NCBI GenBank assembly: GCA_035529075.1
Contig: DATKXK010000015.1
Coordinates: 186,001 to 250,000 of the forward strand
Length of the DNA: 64,000 bases
DNA from: Acidobacteriota bacterium
Lineage (GTDB): Bacteria > Zixibacteria > MSB-5A5 > GN15 > FEB-12
Direction of reading: 5' to 3'
Both the position numbers and the translations under genes were made by a program. The notes below the pieces were generated by a model. It saw only the letters and a list, made by a program, of their open reading frames with translations, was not told where the DNA came from and made no database searches. Shown in pieces: positions 40,070 through 49,686 of this stretch (position 1 is its first letter; every line of letters starts with the position of its first letter).

Positions 40070-42136
40070 TTACTGTGACGGCCGGCGCGCCTGGCCGGTA
40101 TACGGCGGGCAGGCAACAGGCAACTCGTTCGAAATAAACAGGTAGCCGATCAACCGGGTAAGATCGCCGATGTCGATGGTGGCCGCCTCGTCGCCGTCGG
40201 TGTTGGCCTCGGCGTCACAACAGAGCGAAGCCTGGGATATGAACAGGTAGTCAATCAACGACGTCAGATCCCCGATGTCGACAATGTCATCTGGATCACA
40301 GTCAACGTTACCCGTGAGAGCGACGCAACAGCAGGAATCGCCAAACCCGTCGCCGTTGGAATCCTCCTGGCCCGGGTTATAGACGAAGATGCAATTATCG
40401 CAACTGTCGGGCACGGAGTCCGAATCGACGTTAAGGTGATCGTCAAAGCCCGGGCATACATCGCACGAATCGCCGAACCCGTCGCCGTCGGTATCCTCCT
40501 GGCCGGGATTGTAGGCAGCGATACAATTGTCGCAGACGTTGCCCACCGAGTCGCTGTCCTGGTCAGCCTGGTCGGCGTTGGCGCTGTCGGGGCAGTTGTC
40601 CAACTGATTGGGAATCCCGTCACCGTCAGCGTCGCCGTATGGGTTGTGCACGTAGGCATACAGATTGTCTCCGATAATGGAGTCGACCCTGACCACGATT
40701 CCGCTCGGCCCCTCGTAGCCGTCGCTGGAAGGGTACGTCGTCGGGCTGAATAACTCCTGCCCCGGCACATCGTCGGAGAACGGTGCCTGTAAACGCGTTT
40801 CGTACGGGTACCACCACCGGGCGCTGTCGGTCACGAATCCCTCCGGATTGCTCCAGGCGTCCTGCGTCGGGTTATAGCCGGCATCCTCCACGGCCACGGT
40901 GTAGTGAGGGTAGTCGGGTGTTCCCGCGTTCACGTTGCCGTACTCCGTGAGCGAATCGTGGACGTGGGTAATCAGCAGGCCCCTGTCCAGGATCTCCGCT
41001 CCGTAGGCCAGATGCGGCCAGAAGAAAACGCTGAAGTCGGAATTGCGCTTGTCGAACGACGCGGCAGAATACGGATTTCGATACTCCAGAAGAAAGTACT
41101 CGCCCTCGGCCTCGTTGATCGGGAGTTTGAAAAGCGAGTTCTCGCTCACCGTTTCAATGTTGGGAATAACCAGGTTCTCGTAGGTGCCCGCCAGGGTAAC
41201 GGGCTCAATCCAGCCCAGTTGCTTCCGGCTCCATCCACACGGATGGGAAGGGATGGGGGAACCGAGCGAAAACACTCCGTAACCGTAGTACCCCATTATG
41301 CACCAGTCCACCAGCGGGTGGTCATTGGCATCGTCAGGCGTGCTGTACGTCTCCGTGTTCATTTTTTCATCGTAATCGTACAGGTCGGGTAATCCGAGGT
41401 TGTGTGTCAGTTCATGGCAGAAGACCCGGATTCTGTTCAGGGTGTCCAGGCCCAGAAACTCGGTGGGATTTGCGGGATTATGCAGCGGCAACAACTCCGG
41501 ACAGGTGTTCCAGCGCGGGATATGTTCGCCGTCAAAAGGTCCCGGGCCGGTGCCGAGCGGGTAAATATAGGCGTAGGACCAGATATCATACGGGTCCTGC
41601 GTATCCTCCATCCCCGTACCGGCACGGAAGAACATGAGAGCATCCACGTTGCCGTCCTGGTCGGCGTCGTAATCAGTGAAATTGATCATCATGTCGATGT
41701 CGGGCAGCAGCGCCTCAAAGTCATACCAGCCGCTGCCGTCGTAGTACCCGGCCGGGTACCAGTCAAGGACGTCGCCGACGACCGTCATCTGTCCGTAAGA
41801 CACTTCGTGGTAGTAGTCCGCGACCGAGCCCCCGGGATACACGCCGCGCGAGAAGAAAAGGCTGTCCAGTGTTTCCCGGGAGTAGGTTCCCGGGCGGTTT
41901 GACCATTCTGTCGGAATAACCAGCAGTTTGAGCGTGTCACCGGTGAAGCGGTATTGAGAGATTGCCTGCAGTTCCTCGTCGGTCAGCATGCTCGGGGGCA
42001 ATCTCCCCACCTTCTGCTCGAGTACGTCCTGCGGGACGTCATAGATTACGCCTCGTGACAGGTCAATTGCTTCTGTTACGGTCGCGACGATCACCAGGAA
42101 CATGGCAACCGTGAGACCCTGCTTTACCAGTGACAT
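40070..42136 (-). CDS. Secreted M6-family metalloprotease with thrombospondin-3 repeats and dockerin-like end
   Basis: About 688 residues from the ATG at 42136, which has GGAGG seven bases upstream. The signal peptide (GLTVAMFLVIVATVTEA) precedes an immune-inhibitor-A-like catalytic domain with the zinc motif HELTHNLGLPDLYDYD (two His and a Glu, then a distant Asp), so a secreted metalloprotease. A run of thrombospondin type 3 calcium repeats (DGDGIPNQLDNCP, DSDSVGNVCDNC) follows, then the dockerin-like pair (DIGDLTSLIDYLF, DIGDLTRLIGYLF). It is downstream of the M28 gene cluster on the same strand, probably sharing the extracellular function. Confidence 0.9.
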   Translation of the reverse strand: MSLVKQGLTVAMFLVIVATVTEAIDLSRGVIYDVPQDVLEQKVGRLPPSMLTDEELQAISQYRFTGDTLKLLVIPTEWSNRPGTYSRETLDSLFFSRGVYPGGSVADYYHEVSYGQMTVVGDVLDWYPAGYYDGSGWYDFEALLPDIDMMINFTDYDADQDGNVDALMFFRAGTGMEDTQDPYDIWSYAYIYPLGTGPGPFDGEHIPRWNTCPELLPLHNPANPTEFLGLDTLNRIRVFCHELTHNLGLPDLYDYDEKMNTETYSTPDDANDHPLVDWCIMGYYGYGVFSLGSPIPSHPCGWSRKQLGWIEPVTLAGTYENLVIPNIETVSENSLFKLPINEAEGEYFLLEYRNPYSAASFDKRNSDFSVFFWPHLAYGAEILDRGLLITHVHDSLTEYGNVNAGTPDYPHYTVAVEDAGYNPTQDAWSNPEGFVTDSARWWYPYETRLQAPFSDDVPGQELFSPTTYPSSDGYEGPSGIVVRVDSIIGDNLYAYVHNPYGDADGDGIPNQLDNCPDSANADQADQDSDSVGNVCDNCIAAYNPGQEDTDGDGFGDSCDVCPGFDDHLNVDSDSVPDSCDNCIFVYNPGQEDSNGDGFGDSCCCVALTGNVDCDPDDIVDIGDLTSLIDYLFISQASLCCDAEANTDGDEAATIDIGDLTRLIGYLFISNELPVACPPYTGQARRPSQ

Positions 42137-44905
42137 TTTTCCTCCGTCCAGTCGGTCACGACAGCTCAACTACGGGCACGCGGCCGGTGGCTCAGAGGTG
42201 ATGAACAGGAAGTCGATAAGCGCCGTCAGGTCACCTATGTCGACAACTTTGGCCTCGTCGCCGTCCGTGTTGGCCGCGTTGGGACAACAGAGCGGTTCGG
42301 ACGTGATAAAGAGATAATCGATCATCGCCGTGAGGTCGCCGATATCGACAACCTCGCCCCCGTCGCAGTCGACGTTGCCCGTCAGCGTAAGGCAGCAGCA
42401 GGCGTCGCCGACGTCGTCTGAGTTGGCGTCCGCCTGGTCGGGATTGTATACGTACGGACAATTATCCGTTTCATCCGGTACGCCGTCGCTATCGCCGTCC
42501 GGTACCGGAGTTCCGCATTCGAAATACGTCACCCTGACGGCATCGACCGCGGCCTCGACCTGTGAATCGTTCCCTAAATCCGAAGCTTCGAACCGGAACT
42601 GCACGCCCGCCGTCGGCGACACGACGTCGCTGACTCGGAACCCGTGTTCGTACCAACCGCCCGACGCCTGCACCACCGGCCCCACTGTCTCGGCCACGGT
42701 CCAGGTCGCCCCGCTGTCGTTCGAGACGTAAACCTTGAAGTAGTCACTGCTGGGGGCCGGGCCGTTGTTGTTGGAATACCAACTGACATAGGCAATCCTG
42801 CCGTCGCCGTCCGAGATATCGAATATCGGGGAATCGAGCCAGGTGACACCGCCGTCAACGTCCGAGTCGAACAAGCCGTTTCCGGTGACGTAGCACTGTC
42901 CCGAACCGTCGAAGTCGGTCGGGGGATCCCCCTCCATGGCGTCCACGGGGTCAGCCCGCTCCCAGTGGCCGGCCGTGGCATCACCGGATACGGTCCAGCC
43001 GTGGTCCGTTTCGAAGTCGTCTTCCAAAGCCGTCGTCACCAGGATAGCTCCGTAGGCGCTGTATGCCTCGCCCGGAGCGGGATTGTAATAGGTTCCGGCG
43101 GTAACTTCGTCGGCGCTGAAATAGAACGTGCACCAGCTGTCGCAGTCTATCGCGGGCAGCGTGGCGATGTAATGGTTGTCCGAGGTTTCGGTCATGGTTA
43201 CGGTCGTATAGTCGCCGCCGTCAACGGCGTAATGAAGTCGCGCCGAACCCGGCACCGGCTCGCCCAGCCAGCCGCTGTCGATCACCACTGGGAACGATGT
43301 CTCCTCGCCCGGCGTGAGCAGTGCCGGAAGGCCCTCAGGGTATTGGAAGGAAACGGCTCGCGGCGAACCGGTGGCGTTCACCACGTAGGCGGTGGCCAGC
43401 GAAGCCTGCGTGAGCTTGGTCATGTAATCGTAGCTCATGTACGTCGTGCTGTCATGGGGCGAGTGGTAGACGTTGGAAAACTCCCATTCGATAATGAACG
43501 TGACGGGATAGCCGTACGACTGGAACGGCCAGTGGTCGGAGTACTGCGACGTACCGGACAGATGCCCGTATACATTAACGAGAGAATCGGCCAGCGACCG
43601 CCACAACACCGGGTACGTCTGATCCAAGCCGTGGTAAATCGTTGCCTCGTTCGTGTTTTCGTAGTGGGCGATCATATCCAGGTTGAGCATGAACCTGATG
43701 CTGTCCTCGCGGGCGTACGCCTCCTCCACGTAGTGCCAGGCTCCGTACAGACCGAATTCCTCGGCGTCCCACAGGGCAAAGACAATTGTCATCTCGGTCT
43801 CGATGTCCTTGAGGATACGGGCTATCTCCAGGACCGCGGCCGTGCCCGAACCATTGTCGTTCGCCGCCGGCGAATTATACACGCCGTCATAGTGGGCGCC
43901 GATGATGACGTGCTCACCGGGAAATCGCGTGCCTACCTTGTACGCAAGAACGTTCTGGCACTGCTTCCAATCGCCCCACAGGTCGCCCCAAAAATTGTCA
44001 ATGACGACCGAATCATAGCCGAACGAGGCAAACTTGCCCGCAAGCCAGTCACGGGAAGCGTAGCTGGAGTCCGTACCGGACAATCTCCGGTAGAACGCCT
44101 GCAGGCGCTCCGTATACGATTCCAGCGAGTCCCTGTTGATCAGGGAGATGAGATCCTCGAGATCGATATCCTGGTACGGTGCCAGTTCGACCGACGGTGC
44201 CGGCTCCTGGTAAAAGATTCTCGGGGCGTGGGAGCCTACCGAAAAGAGTTCAGGCGGTTCGGAGCGGGCGGCAAGCTCATCGTAGTCGATGCGGAACAGA
44301 CGGATTCCTGCCTCTTCGAATGCCAGAGTATACTTGCCTACGTTCTCGCGGTCACGGCGGCCGTCCAGGGCAAGATCGCGCCTTTCGACGCTGCCCGCTA
44401 TCAGTTCGACTTCCAGGCCGGCGGTCTGCAGGGGGGCCACGGCGTCCTCATCCGCGATAACCAGGTAGCCGTCGGCCAGGCGGACAATCGGGTCGGTCCC
44501 GGCGGCCAGGAGCCGGTCGGCATCGGTGGAGCTTTGAACTGTGACTCTGTACAGATCACCCGCCAGGGCTGTGCCGCCGAGCAGCAGGCCAAAAATCAAG
44601 GCGGTGGTTGTCTTTCGAAACATCGGCGAGTCCTTTCCTCCGCGGGACACAGGGTTGTTTGCTGATATCAGCCACAGGCGAGAATAGTCACCGTGAGGGC
44701 TTCATCAGGGTGGTGGGTGCCGGCAAGTAAGTCATCGACCCCCAGGCTACCTCCAATATAGCGCCATCTTGCGCTTTGTCAATGAGTTTGACCGCCGGGC
44801 TATACTTATAGACGACACCGTCAGCGCAGGCGTGCATGCTTTTTGAGAGGCTCGGAGAAACGAGCACCGGTCCGGGAGTTCAATCGCAGCACCTGCGCCC
44901 TGGCT
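42060..44905. repeat. Tandem duplication unit, copy A (M28 gene, flanks and M6 gene 5' end)
   Basis: This span, reading from the 5' end of the M6 gene through the first M28 gene and its upstream region, is repeated at about 44905-47985 with high nucleotide similarity. The upstream flank 44624-44900 matches 47691-47985 almost base for base (for example CATCAGGGTGGTGGGTGCCG in both). Boundaries were estimated by eye. Confidence 0.7.
42170..44623 (-). CDS. Secreted M28-family metallopeptidase with dockerin-like C-terminus (copy A)
   Basis: About 817 residues from the ATG at 44623, with AAAGGA upstream; an earlier in-frame GTG (44650) is less likely. A signal peptide leads into a zinc aminopeptidase domain of the M28 type: metal ligands in HVIIGAHYDGVYNSPAANDN and FALWDAEEFGLYG. 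A beta-sandwich domain like those of secreted proteases follows (DDFETDHGWTVSGD), then a short thrombospondin-like stretch and a dockerin-like pair (DIGDLTAMIDYLFI, DIGDLTALIDFLFI) ending in ACP. It is the paralogue of the next gene. Confidence 0.9.
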   Translation of the reverse strand: MFRKTTTALIFGLLLGGTALAGDLYRVTVQSSTDADRLLAAGTDPIVRLADGYLVIADEDAVAPLQTAGLEVELIAGSVERRDLALDGRRDRENVGKYTLAFEEAGIRLFRIDYDELAARSEPPELFSVGSHAPRIFYQEPAPSVELAPYQDIDLEDLISLINRDSLESYTERLQAFYRRLSGTDSSYASRDWLAGKFASFGYDSVVIDNFWGDLWGDWKQCQNVLAYKVGTRFPGEHVIIGAHYDGVYNSPAANDNGSGTAAVLEIARILKDIETEMTIVFALWDAEEFGLYGAWHYVEEAYAREDSIRFMLNLDMIAHYENTNEATIYHGLDQTYPVLWRSLADSLVNVYGHLSGTSQYSDHWPFQSYGYPVTFIIEWEFSNVYHSPHDSTTYMSYDYMTKLTQASLATAYVVNATGSPRAVSFQYPEGLPALLTPGEETSFPVVIDSGWLGEPVPGSARLHYAVDGGDYTTVTMTETSDNHYIATLPAIDCDSWCTFYFSADEVTAGTYYNPAPGEAYSAYGAILVTTALEDDFETDHGWTVSGDATAGHWERADPVDAMEGDPPTDFDGSGQCYVTGNGLFDSDVDGGVTWLDSPIFDISDGDGRIAYVSWYSNNNGPAPSSDYFKVYVSNDSGATWTVAETVGPVVQASGGWYEHGFRVSDVVSPTAGVQFRFEASDLGNDSQVEAAVDAVRVTYFECGTPVPDGDSDGVPDETDNCPYVYNPDQADANSDDVGDACCCLTLTGNVDCDGGEVVDIGDLTAMIDYLFITSEPLCCPNAANTDGDEAKVVDIGDLTALIDFLFITSEPPAACP

Positions 44906-44999
44906 AGCGAACTGTCGGCGACAGGTCAATAGCTTCCGTTATAGACGCGACGATCACCAGGAACGTGGCAACCGTGAGACCCTGCTTTAGCGGTGACAT
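44904..44999 (-). pseudogene. Remnant of the M6 protease signal peptide (31 codons)
   Basis: Reading 44999 to 44904 gives an ATG followed by a signal-peptide-like reading (KQGLTVATFLVIVASITEAI) that matches the M6 protease leader (KQGLTVAMFLVIVATVTEAI) nearly residue for residue, then hits a TAG after 31 codons. The original ribosome site GGAGGAAA has been replaced by GTGGTAAA. It is the truncated M6 end left by the tandem duplication and is not expected to make a functional protein. Confidence 0.75.
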
Positions 45000-47985
45000 T
45001 TTACCACGCTCCAGCCGCTCCGGACAGCGCAATTACGGGCACGCGGCCGGTGGCTCAGATGTGATGAACAGGAAGTCGATAAGCGCCGTCAGGTCGCCAA
45101 TGTCAACAACTTTCGCCTCGTCGCCGTCCGCGTTGGCCGCGTTGGGACAACAGAGCGAAGCCTGGGATATAAACAGGTAGTCAATCAACGACGTCAGATC
45201 CCCGATGTCGACAATGTCATCGGGATCACAGTCAACGTTACCGGTGAGAGCGATGCAGCAGCAGGAATCGCCAAACCCGTCGCCGTTGGAGTCCCCCTGG
45301 CCCGGGTTATAGACGAAGATGCAATTATCGCAACTGTCGGGCACGGAGTCCGAATCCACGTCCAGGTGGTCGTCAAAGCCCGGGCATACATCGCACGAAT
45401 CGCCGATCCCGTCGCCGTCGGTATCCACCTGGTCGGGGTTGTACGTAGCGATACAATTGTCACACACATTGCCCACCGAGTCAGTGTCCTGGTTAGCCTG
45501 GTCGGGATTGTATGCGTATGGACAATTATCCGTTTCATCCGCTATGCCGTCGTTGTCGGCGTCCGGCGCCGCGGCTCCGCATTCGAAATAGGTCACCCTG
45601 ACGGCATCGACCGCGGCTTCAATCTGTGAATCGGTCCCGAAATCCGAAGCTTCGAACCGGAACTGCACGCCTGCCGTCGGCGGCACGACGTCGCTGACCC
45701 GGAACCCGTGCTCGTACCAGCCGCCTGATGACTGCACCACCGGCCCCACCGTCTCGGCCACGGTCCAGGTCGCGCCGCTGTCGTTCGAGACGTACACCTT
45801 AAAGTAGTCGTTGCTGGGGGCCGGGCCGCTACTGCTGGAGGAATACCAGCGGGCATACGCAATCCTGGCGTCGCCGTCCGAGAAATCGAATATCGGGGAA
45901 TCGAGCCAGGTGGCACCGCCGTCGACGTCCGAGCCGAAAAAGCCGTTTCCGGTGACATAGCACTGTCCCGAGCCGTCGAAATCGGTCGAGGGATCCCCCT
46001 CCATGGCGTCCACCGGATCGCCCCGCTCCCAATGGCCGGCCGTGGCGTTGCCCGATACGGTCCAGCCGTGGTCCGTTTCGAAGTCGTCTTCCAAAGCCGT
46101 AGTCACCAGGATCGCTCCGTAGGCGCTGTATGCCTCGCCCGGTGCGGGATTGTAATAAGTGCCGGCGGTGACTTCGTCGGCGCTGAAATAGAACGTGCGC
46201 CAACTGTCGCAGTCAATCGCGGGCAGGGTGGCGATGTAGTGGTTGTCCGACGTTTCGGTCATGGTTACGGTCGTGTAGTCGCTGCCGTCAACGGCGTAAT
46301 GAAGTCGCGCCGAGCCCGGCACCGGCTCGCCCAGCCAGCCGCTGTCGATCACCACCGGGAACGACGTCTCCTCGCCCGGTGTCTGCAGCGCCGGCAAGCC
46401 TTCGGGGTAATGGAAAGAAACGGCCTGCGGCGAACCGGTGGTGGTCGCCACGTAGGCGGTGGCCAGCGAAGCCTGCGTGAGCTTGGTCATGTAATCGAAG
46501 CTCATGTACGTGGTGCTGTCCTGCGGCGAGTGGTAGACGTTGGATAACTCCCATTCGATAATGAACGTGACGGGATAGCCGTATGACTGGAACGCCCAGT
46601 GATCGGAGCCCCATGAAGTACCGGACAGATGCCCGTATACATTAACGAGAGAATCGGCCAGCGACCGCCACAACACCGGGTACGTCTGATCCGAGCCGTG
46701 GTAAATCGTTGCCTCGTTCGTGTTTTCCCAGTGCGCGATCATGTCCAGGTTGAACATGACCATGATGCTGTCCTGCCGGGCGTACGCCTCATCCACGTAA
46801 TGAAAGGATCCGTACAGTCCGGCTTCCTCGGCGTCAAACAGGGCAAAGACAATTGTCATTTCGGTCTCGATGTCCTTGAGGATACGGGCCATCTCCAGGA
46901 CCGCGGCCGTGCCTGACCCGTTGTCATCAGCCCCCGGAGACGTCGACCCGGCGTCACGGTGGGCGCCGATGATGACGTGCTCGCCGGGAAACCGCGTGCC
47001 TGTCTTGTACGCCAGAACGTTCTGGCACGACTTCCAGTCGCCCCATAGGCTCGCCCAAAAACTATCGATGACGACCGAATCATAGCCGAACAATGTGAAT
47101 TTGTCCGCAAGCCAGTCACGGGAAACGTAGTTGGAGTCCGTACCGGCCGTTCTCCGGTAGAACGCCTGCAGGCGTTCGGTATACGATTCCAGCGAGTCCC
47201 GGTTAACCAGGGAGATGAGATACTCGAGATCGATATCCTGATACGGCGCCAGTTCGACCGGTGGTGCCGGCTCCTGGTAGAAGATTCTCGGGGCGTGAGA
47301 GCCCAGCGCAAAGAGTTCAGGCGGTTCGGAGCGGGCGGCAAGCTCATCGTAGTCTATGCGAAACAGCCGCACGCCTTCCTCCTCGAATACTAGAGTATAC
47401 TTGCCCACGTTCTCGCGGTCACGGCGGCCGTCCAGGGCAAGATCGCGTCTTTCCACGCTGCCCGCTATCAGTTCGGTTTTCAAGCCGGCGGTCTGCAGGC
47501 GGGCCACGGCGGCCTCCTCCGCGATGACTAAGTAACCGTCTTCCAGGCGGACAATCGGGTCGGCTTCAGCGGCCAGGAGCCGGTCGGCATCGATGGTGCT
47601 TTCAACGGTGACTCTGTACAAGTCCCCCGCCAGGGCAGTGCTGCCGAGCAGCAGGCCAAGAATTAAGGCAGTGATTATCGTACGAAACATGGGCGAGTCC
47701 TTTCCTCCGTGGGACACAGGGTTGTTTGCTGACAGCAGCCACAGGCGAGGGTAGTCACCGTGAGGGCTTCATCAGGGTGGTGGGTGCCGGCAAGTAAGTC
47801 ATTGACCCCCAGGCTACTTCCAATATAGGGCCATCTCGCCTTTTGTCAAAGACTTCACCACCAAGTCATATATTGTATAGACGATGCAATCAGCAAAAAC
47901 ATACAGCATAATCATACATGCTCCTTGAGAAATTCGAAGAAGCGAGCACCGGTCCCGGGTTTCAATCGCAGCACCTGCGTTTTAT
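44905..47985. repeat. Tandem duplication unit, copy B
   Basis: Second copy of the unit at 42060-44905. It begins with a remnant of the M6 protease leader and then repeats the M28 gene and its upstream region. Because the M6 remnant lies next to the end of copy A, the duplication junction is near 44900-44920. Confidence 0.7.
45033..47690 (-). CDS. Secreted M28-family metallopeptidase, thrombospondin-3 and dockerin-like C-terminus (copy B)
   Basis: About 885 residues from the ATG at 47690, with AAAGGA upstream. It has the same signal peptide, M28 zinc site (HVIIGAHRDAGSTSPGADDN, FALFDAEEAGLYG) and beta-sandwich as copy A. The C-terminal third differs: it carries the extra thrombospondin-3 repeats (DVDSDSVPDSCDNC) and first dockerin half that copy A lacks, almost identical to those of the M6 protease gene, while the last part (DIGDLTALIDFLFI) again matches copy A. 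In the zinc-site segment the usual Tyr of HYDG is replaced (HRDA). The mosaic suggests gene conversion. Confidence 0.9.
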   Translation of the reverse strand: MFRTIITALILGLLLGSTALAGDLYRVTVESTIDADRLLAAEADPIVRLEDGYLVIAEEAAVARLQTAGLKTELIAGSVERRDLALDGRRDRENVGKYTLVFEEEGVRLFRIDYDELAARSEPPELFALGSHAPRIFYQEPAPPVELAPYQDIDLEYLISLVNRDSLESYTERLQAFYRRTAGTDSNYVSRDWLADKFTLFGYDSVVIDSFWASLWGDWKSCQNVLAYKTGTRFPGEHVIIGAHRDAGSTSPGADDNGSGTAAVLEMARILKDIETEMTIVFALFDAEEAGLYGSFHYVDEAYARQDSIMVMFNLDMIAHWENTNEATIYHGSDQTYPVLWRSLADSLVNVYGHLSGTSWGSDHWAFQSYGYPVTFIIEWELSNVYHSPQDSTTYMSFDYMTKLTQASLATAYVATTTGSPQAVSFHYPEGLPALQTPGEETSFPVVIDSGWLGEPVPGSARLHYAVDGSDYTTVTMTETSDNHYIATLPAIDCDSWRTFYFSADEVTAGTYYNPAPGEAYSAYGAILVTTALEDDFETDHGWTVSGNATAGHWERGDPVDAMEGDPSTDFDGSGQCYVTGNGFFGSDVDGGATWLDSPIFDFSDGDARIAYARWYSSSSSGPAPSNDYFKVYVSNDSGATWTVAETVGPVVQSSGGWYEHGFRVSDVVPPTAGVQFRFEASDFGTDSQIEAAVDAVRVTYFECGAAAPDADNDGIADETDNCPYAYNPDQANQDTDSVGNVCDNCIATYNPDQVDTDGDGIGDSCDVCPGFDDHLDVDSDSVPDSCDNCIFVYNPGQGDSNGDGFGDSCCCIALTGNVDCDPDDIVDIGDLTSLIDYLFISQASLCCPNAANADGDEAKVVDIGDLTALIDFLFITSEPPAACP

Positions 47986-48169
47986 GAAGCCAACCGCCCC
48001 GGCCCGTTCGAAAACGGACACCCGGGAAGCTGTTGCGCGCGGTCGGGCTTTCAGGCTAAAAAGCCCGGGACATCTGACCTCCGGACGCTATATTGGACTT
48101 TTCGCGGCCCGACGGCCTGCTCTGAGAATACAGACATGCGTCGCTCAATACGTGTATCGAGAGCAACCG

Positions 48170-48197
48170 TAGGGCAGAACCCTTTAGCGGTTCTGCC
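48170..48197. repeat. Dispersed palindromic repeat, copy 1
   Basis: GGCAGAACC (48173-48181), seven-base loop, GGTTCTGCC (48189-48197), preceded by GAGCAACCGTA as in copy 4. A REP-like element; about 500 bases of the gap 47690-48315 around it show nothing else. Confidence 0.65.
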
Positions 48198-48219
48198 ATC
48201 TCTTTTGATACGCCAGCGC

Positions 48220-48246
48220 GGCAGAACCACAGGGGTTCTGCCCTAC
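48220..48246. repeat. Dispersed palindromic repeat, copy 2 (inverted)
   Basis: GGCAGAACC, loop ACAGG, GGTTCTGCC, then CTACGTT. It is on the opposite strand from copy 1 and 22 bases from it, so the pair resembles a BIME. Identical with copy 3, which starts exactly 5,000 bases further on. Confidence 0.7.
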
Positions 48247-48315
48247 GTTGGCTGATAACGAAGACATGTATGAACGGGTACGTATAACCGAACCGCAGCC
48301 TGAGTAGGAAAACAT

Positions 48316-49545
48316 ATGTCGACCTTCGTCACTCACCTGGAAAGCGCCCTTGATGGCACCCGCCTGCCGGCCGGGACAATTCAGACCGTCCACCGTGACC
48401 GCCCGCTCTGGGTCCGCTATGATCTGGAGCAGGTCGGCCGGGCGGTCAGCAAAGACGAACTCGAGACGCGCCCGCCCACAATGTGGCGGTACCGTGAACT
48501 GTTGCCGACCGGCGATGACGTGGTTTCCCTGGGCGAAGGGATGACGCCGCTTTTGCCCTGCCCGCGTCTCGGCGAGCGGTTCGGCCTGTCGGACCTCTGG
48601 ATCAAGGACGAGTCGTTGTTGCCCACCGGAAGTTTCAAGAGTCGCGGTCTGGCCGTCGCCGTCAACATGGCGCGACAGTTCGGGATCAAACGACTGGCCA
48701 TCCCCACCGCCGGAAACGCCGGCGCCGCCATGGCCGCCTATGCCGCGCGCGCCGGTATGGAGGCGTTCGTCTTCATGCCCAACGACACCCCCGCCGTCAA
48801 CCGGTACGAATGCCTGCTTTATGGCGCGAAGACGTTCCTGGTCGATGGCCTTATCACTGACTGCGCCCGCATTGTCCGCGAAGGACGCGACGTCATGAAC
48901 TGGTTCGATTTCTCCACGCTCAGGGAGCCGTACCGCATCGAAGGCAAGAAAACGATGGGCCTGGAACTGGCCGAGCAATGCGGCTGGAAACTGCCCGACG
49001 TCATCCTGTACCCGACCGGCGGCGGCACCGGCCTGATAGGCATGTCCAAGGCGTTCGATGAGCTGGCCGCCCTGGGGTGGCTCGAAAGCGACACCCGCCC
49101 ACGCATGGTATCGGTGCAGTCCGACGGGTGCTGTCCGATCGTGCGGGCGTATGATAAAGGGGAGAGGTTCGCCGAACCGTGGCAGAACGCGCGAACCATC
49201 GCGACCGGCCTGCGGGTTCCGGCGGCGGTGGGAGATTTCATGATCCTCGACGCCGTGCGCGCAAGCGGCGGACGGGCGGTGGCTGTCCGGGAGGAGAGAA
49301 TCCCGGAGTGGATGAACCTCGCGGCGTCCTGCGAGGGGATACCGGTCTGTCCCGAGGCCGCGGTTTGTATCGGGGCGCTGGAACGATTGGTCAGCGAGGG
49401 ATGGATAGCCCCCGACGAGCGGGTGGTGATTTTCAACACCGGGGCGGCTCAAAAGTATGTCGAGGCAATCACGACCGACATCCCGCTCCTTGCCAAAGAC
49501 GCGCCGGTTGACTGGGATTCACTGGCAGGTGGAAAAAGTGATTGA
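48316..49545 (+). CDS. thrC: Threonine synthase
   Basis: A 409-residue PLP enzyme. The PLP Schiff-base Lys lies in LPTGSFKSRG (K108), the phosphate-binding loop in PTAGNAGAAMA, and a Gly-rich PTGGGTGLIG follows. N-terminal region and length fit threonine synthase, which converts O-phosphohomoserine to threonine. SFKSRG differs from the more common SFKDRG. No other threonine pathway gene is adjacent. It is flanked by palindromic repeats, copy 2 upstream and copy 3 further downstream. Confidence 0.88.
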   Translation: MSTFVTHLESALDGTRLPAGTIQTVHRDRPLWVRYDLEQVGRAVSKDELETRPPTMWRYRELLPTGDDVVSLGEGMTPLLPCPRLGERFGLSDLWIKDESLLPTGSFKSRGLAVAVNMARQFGIKRLAIPTAGNAGAAMAAYAARAGMEAFVFMPNDTPAVNRYECLLYGAKTFLVDGLITDCARIVREGRDVMNWFDFSTLREPYRIEGKKTMGLELAEQCGWKLPDVILYPTGGGTGLIGMSKAFDELAALGWLESDTRPRMVSVQSDGCCPIVRAYDKGERFAEPWQNARTIATGLRVPAAVGDFMILDAVRASGGRAVAVREERIPEWMNLAASCEGIPVCPEAAVCIGALERLVSEGWIAPDERVVIFNTGAAQKYVEAITTDIPLLAKDAPVDWDSLAGGKSD

Positions 49546-49686
49546 GAATGGAATCGGGTTATGGTACCATTTGAGTGTCGGGGAGTACGAAATGTGGCAT
49601 TAGCATGGCTCGAAGCAAGCCGGGGGCAGCAACACGACGATACTGGCCAATGACCCACGCCCCCTGAAAGGTGGGAAGGGATCAGC

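Noticed and set aside
42644-44665. Plus-strand ORF of 673 codons
   Set aside because: It is antisense to the M28 peptidase copy A, which has a signal peptide, zinc ligands and ribosome site; similar antisense ORFs appear over copy B in pieces.
40070-47690. CRISPR-like array from the repeated coding units of the dockerin/thrombospondin regions
   Set aside because: The repeats are in-frame protein repeats of calcium-binding motifs with variable spacing, not identical repeats with unique spacers.
47918-48172. Plus-strand ORF of 84 codons before thrC
   Set aside because: It overlaps duplicated upstream sequence and a palindromic repeat, and its translation is low in pattern; no ribosome site.
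48184-49452. Long minus-strand ORF of 422 codons
   Set aside because: It lies exactly antisense to threonine synthase, whose PLP motifs are clear; the reverse reading has no recognisable domain and only reflects G/C-rich codon structure.
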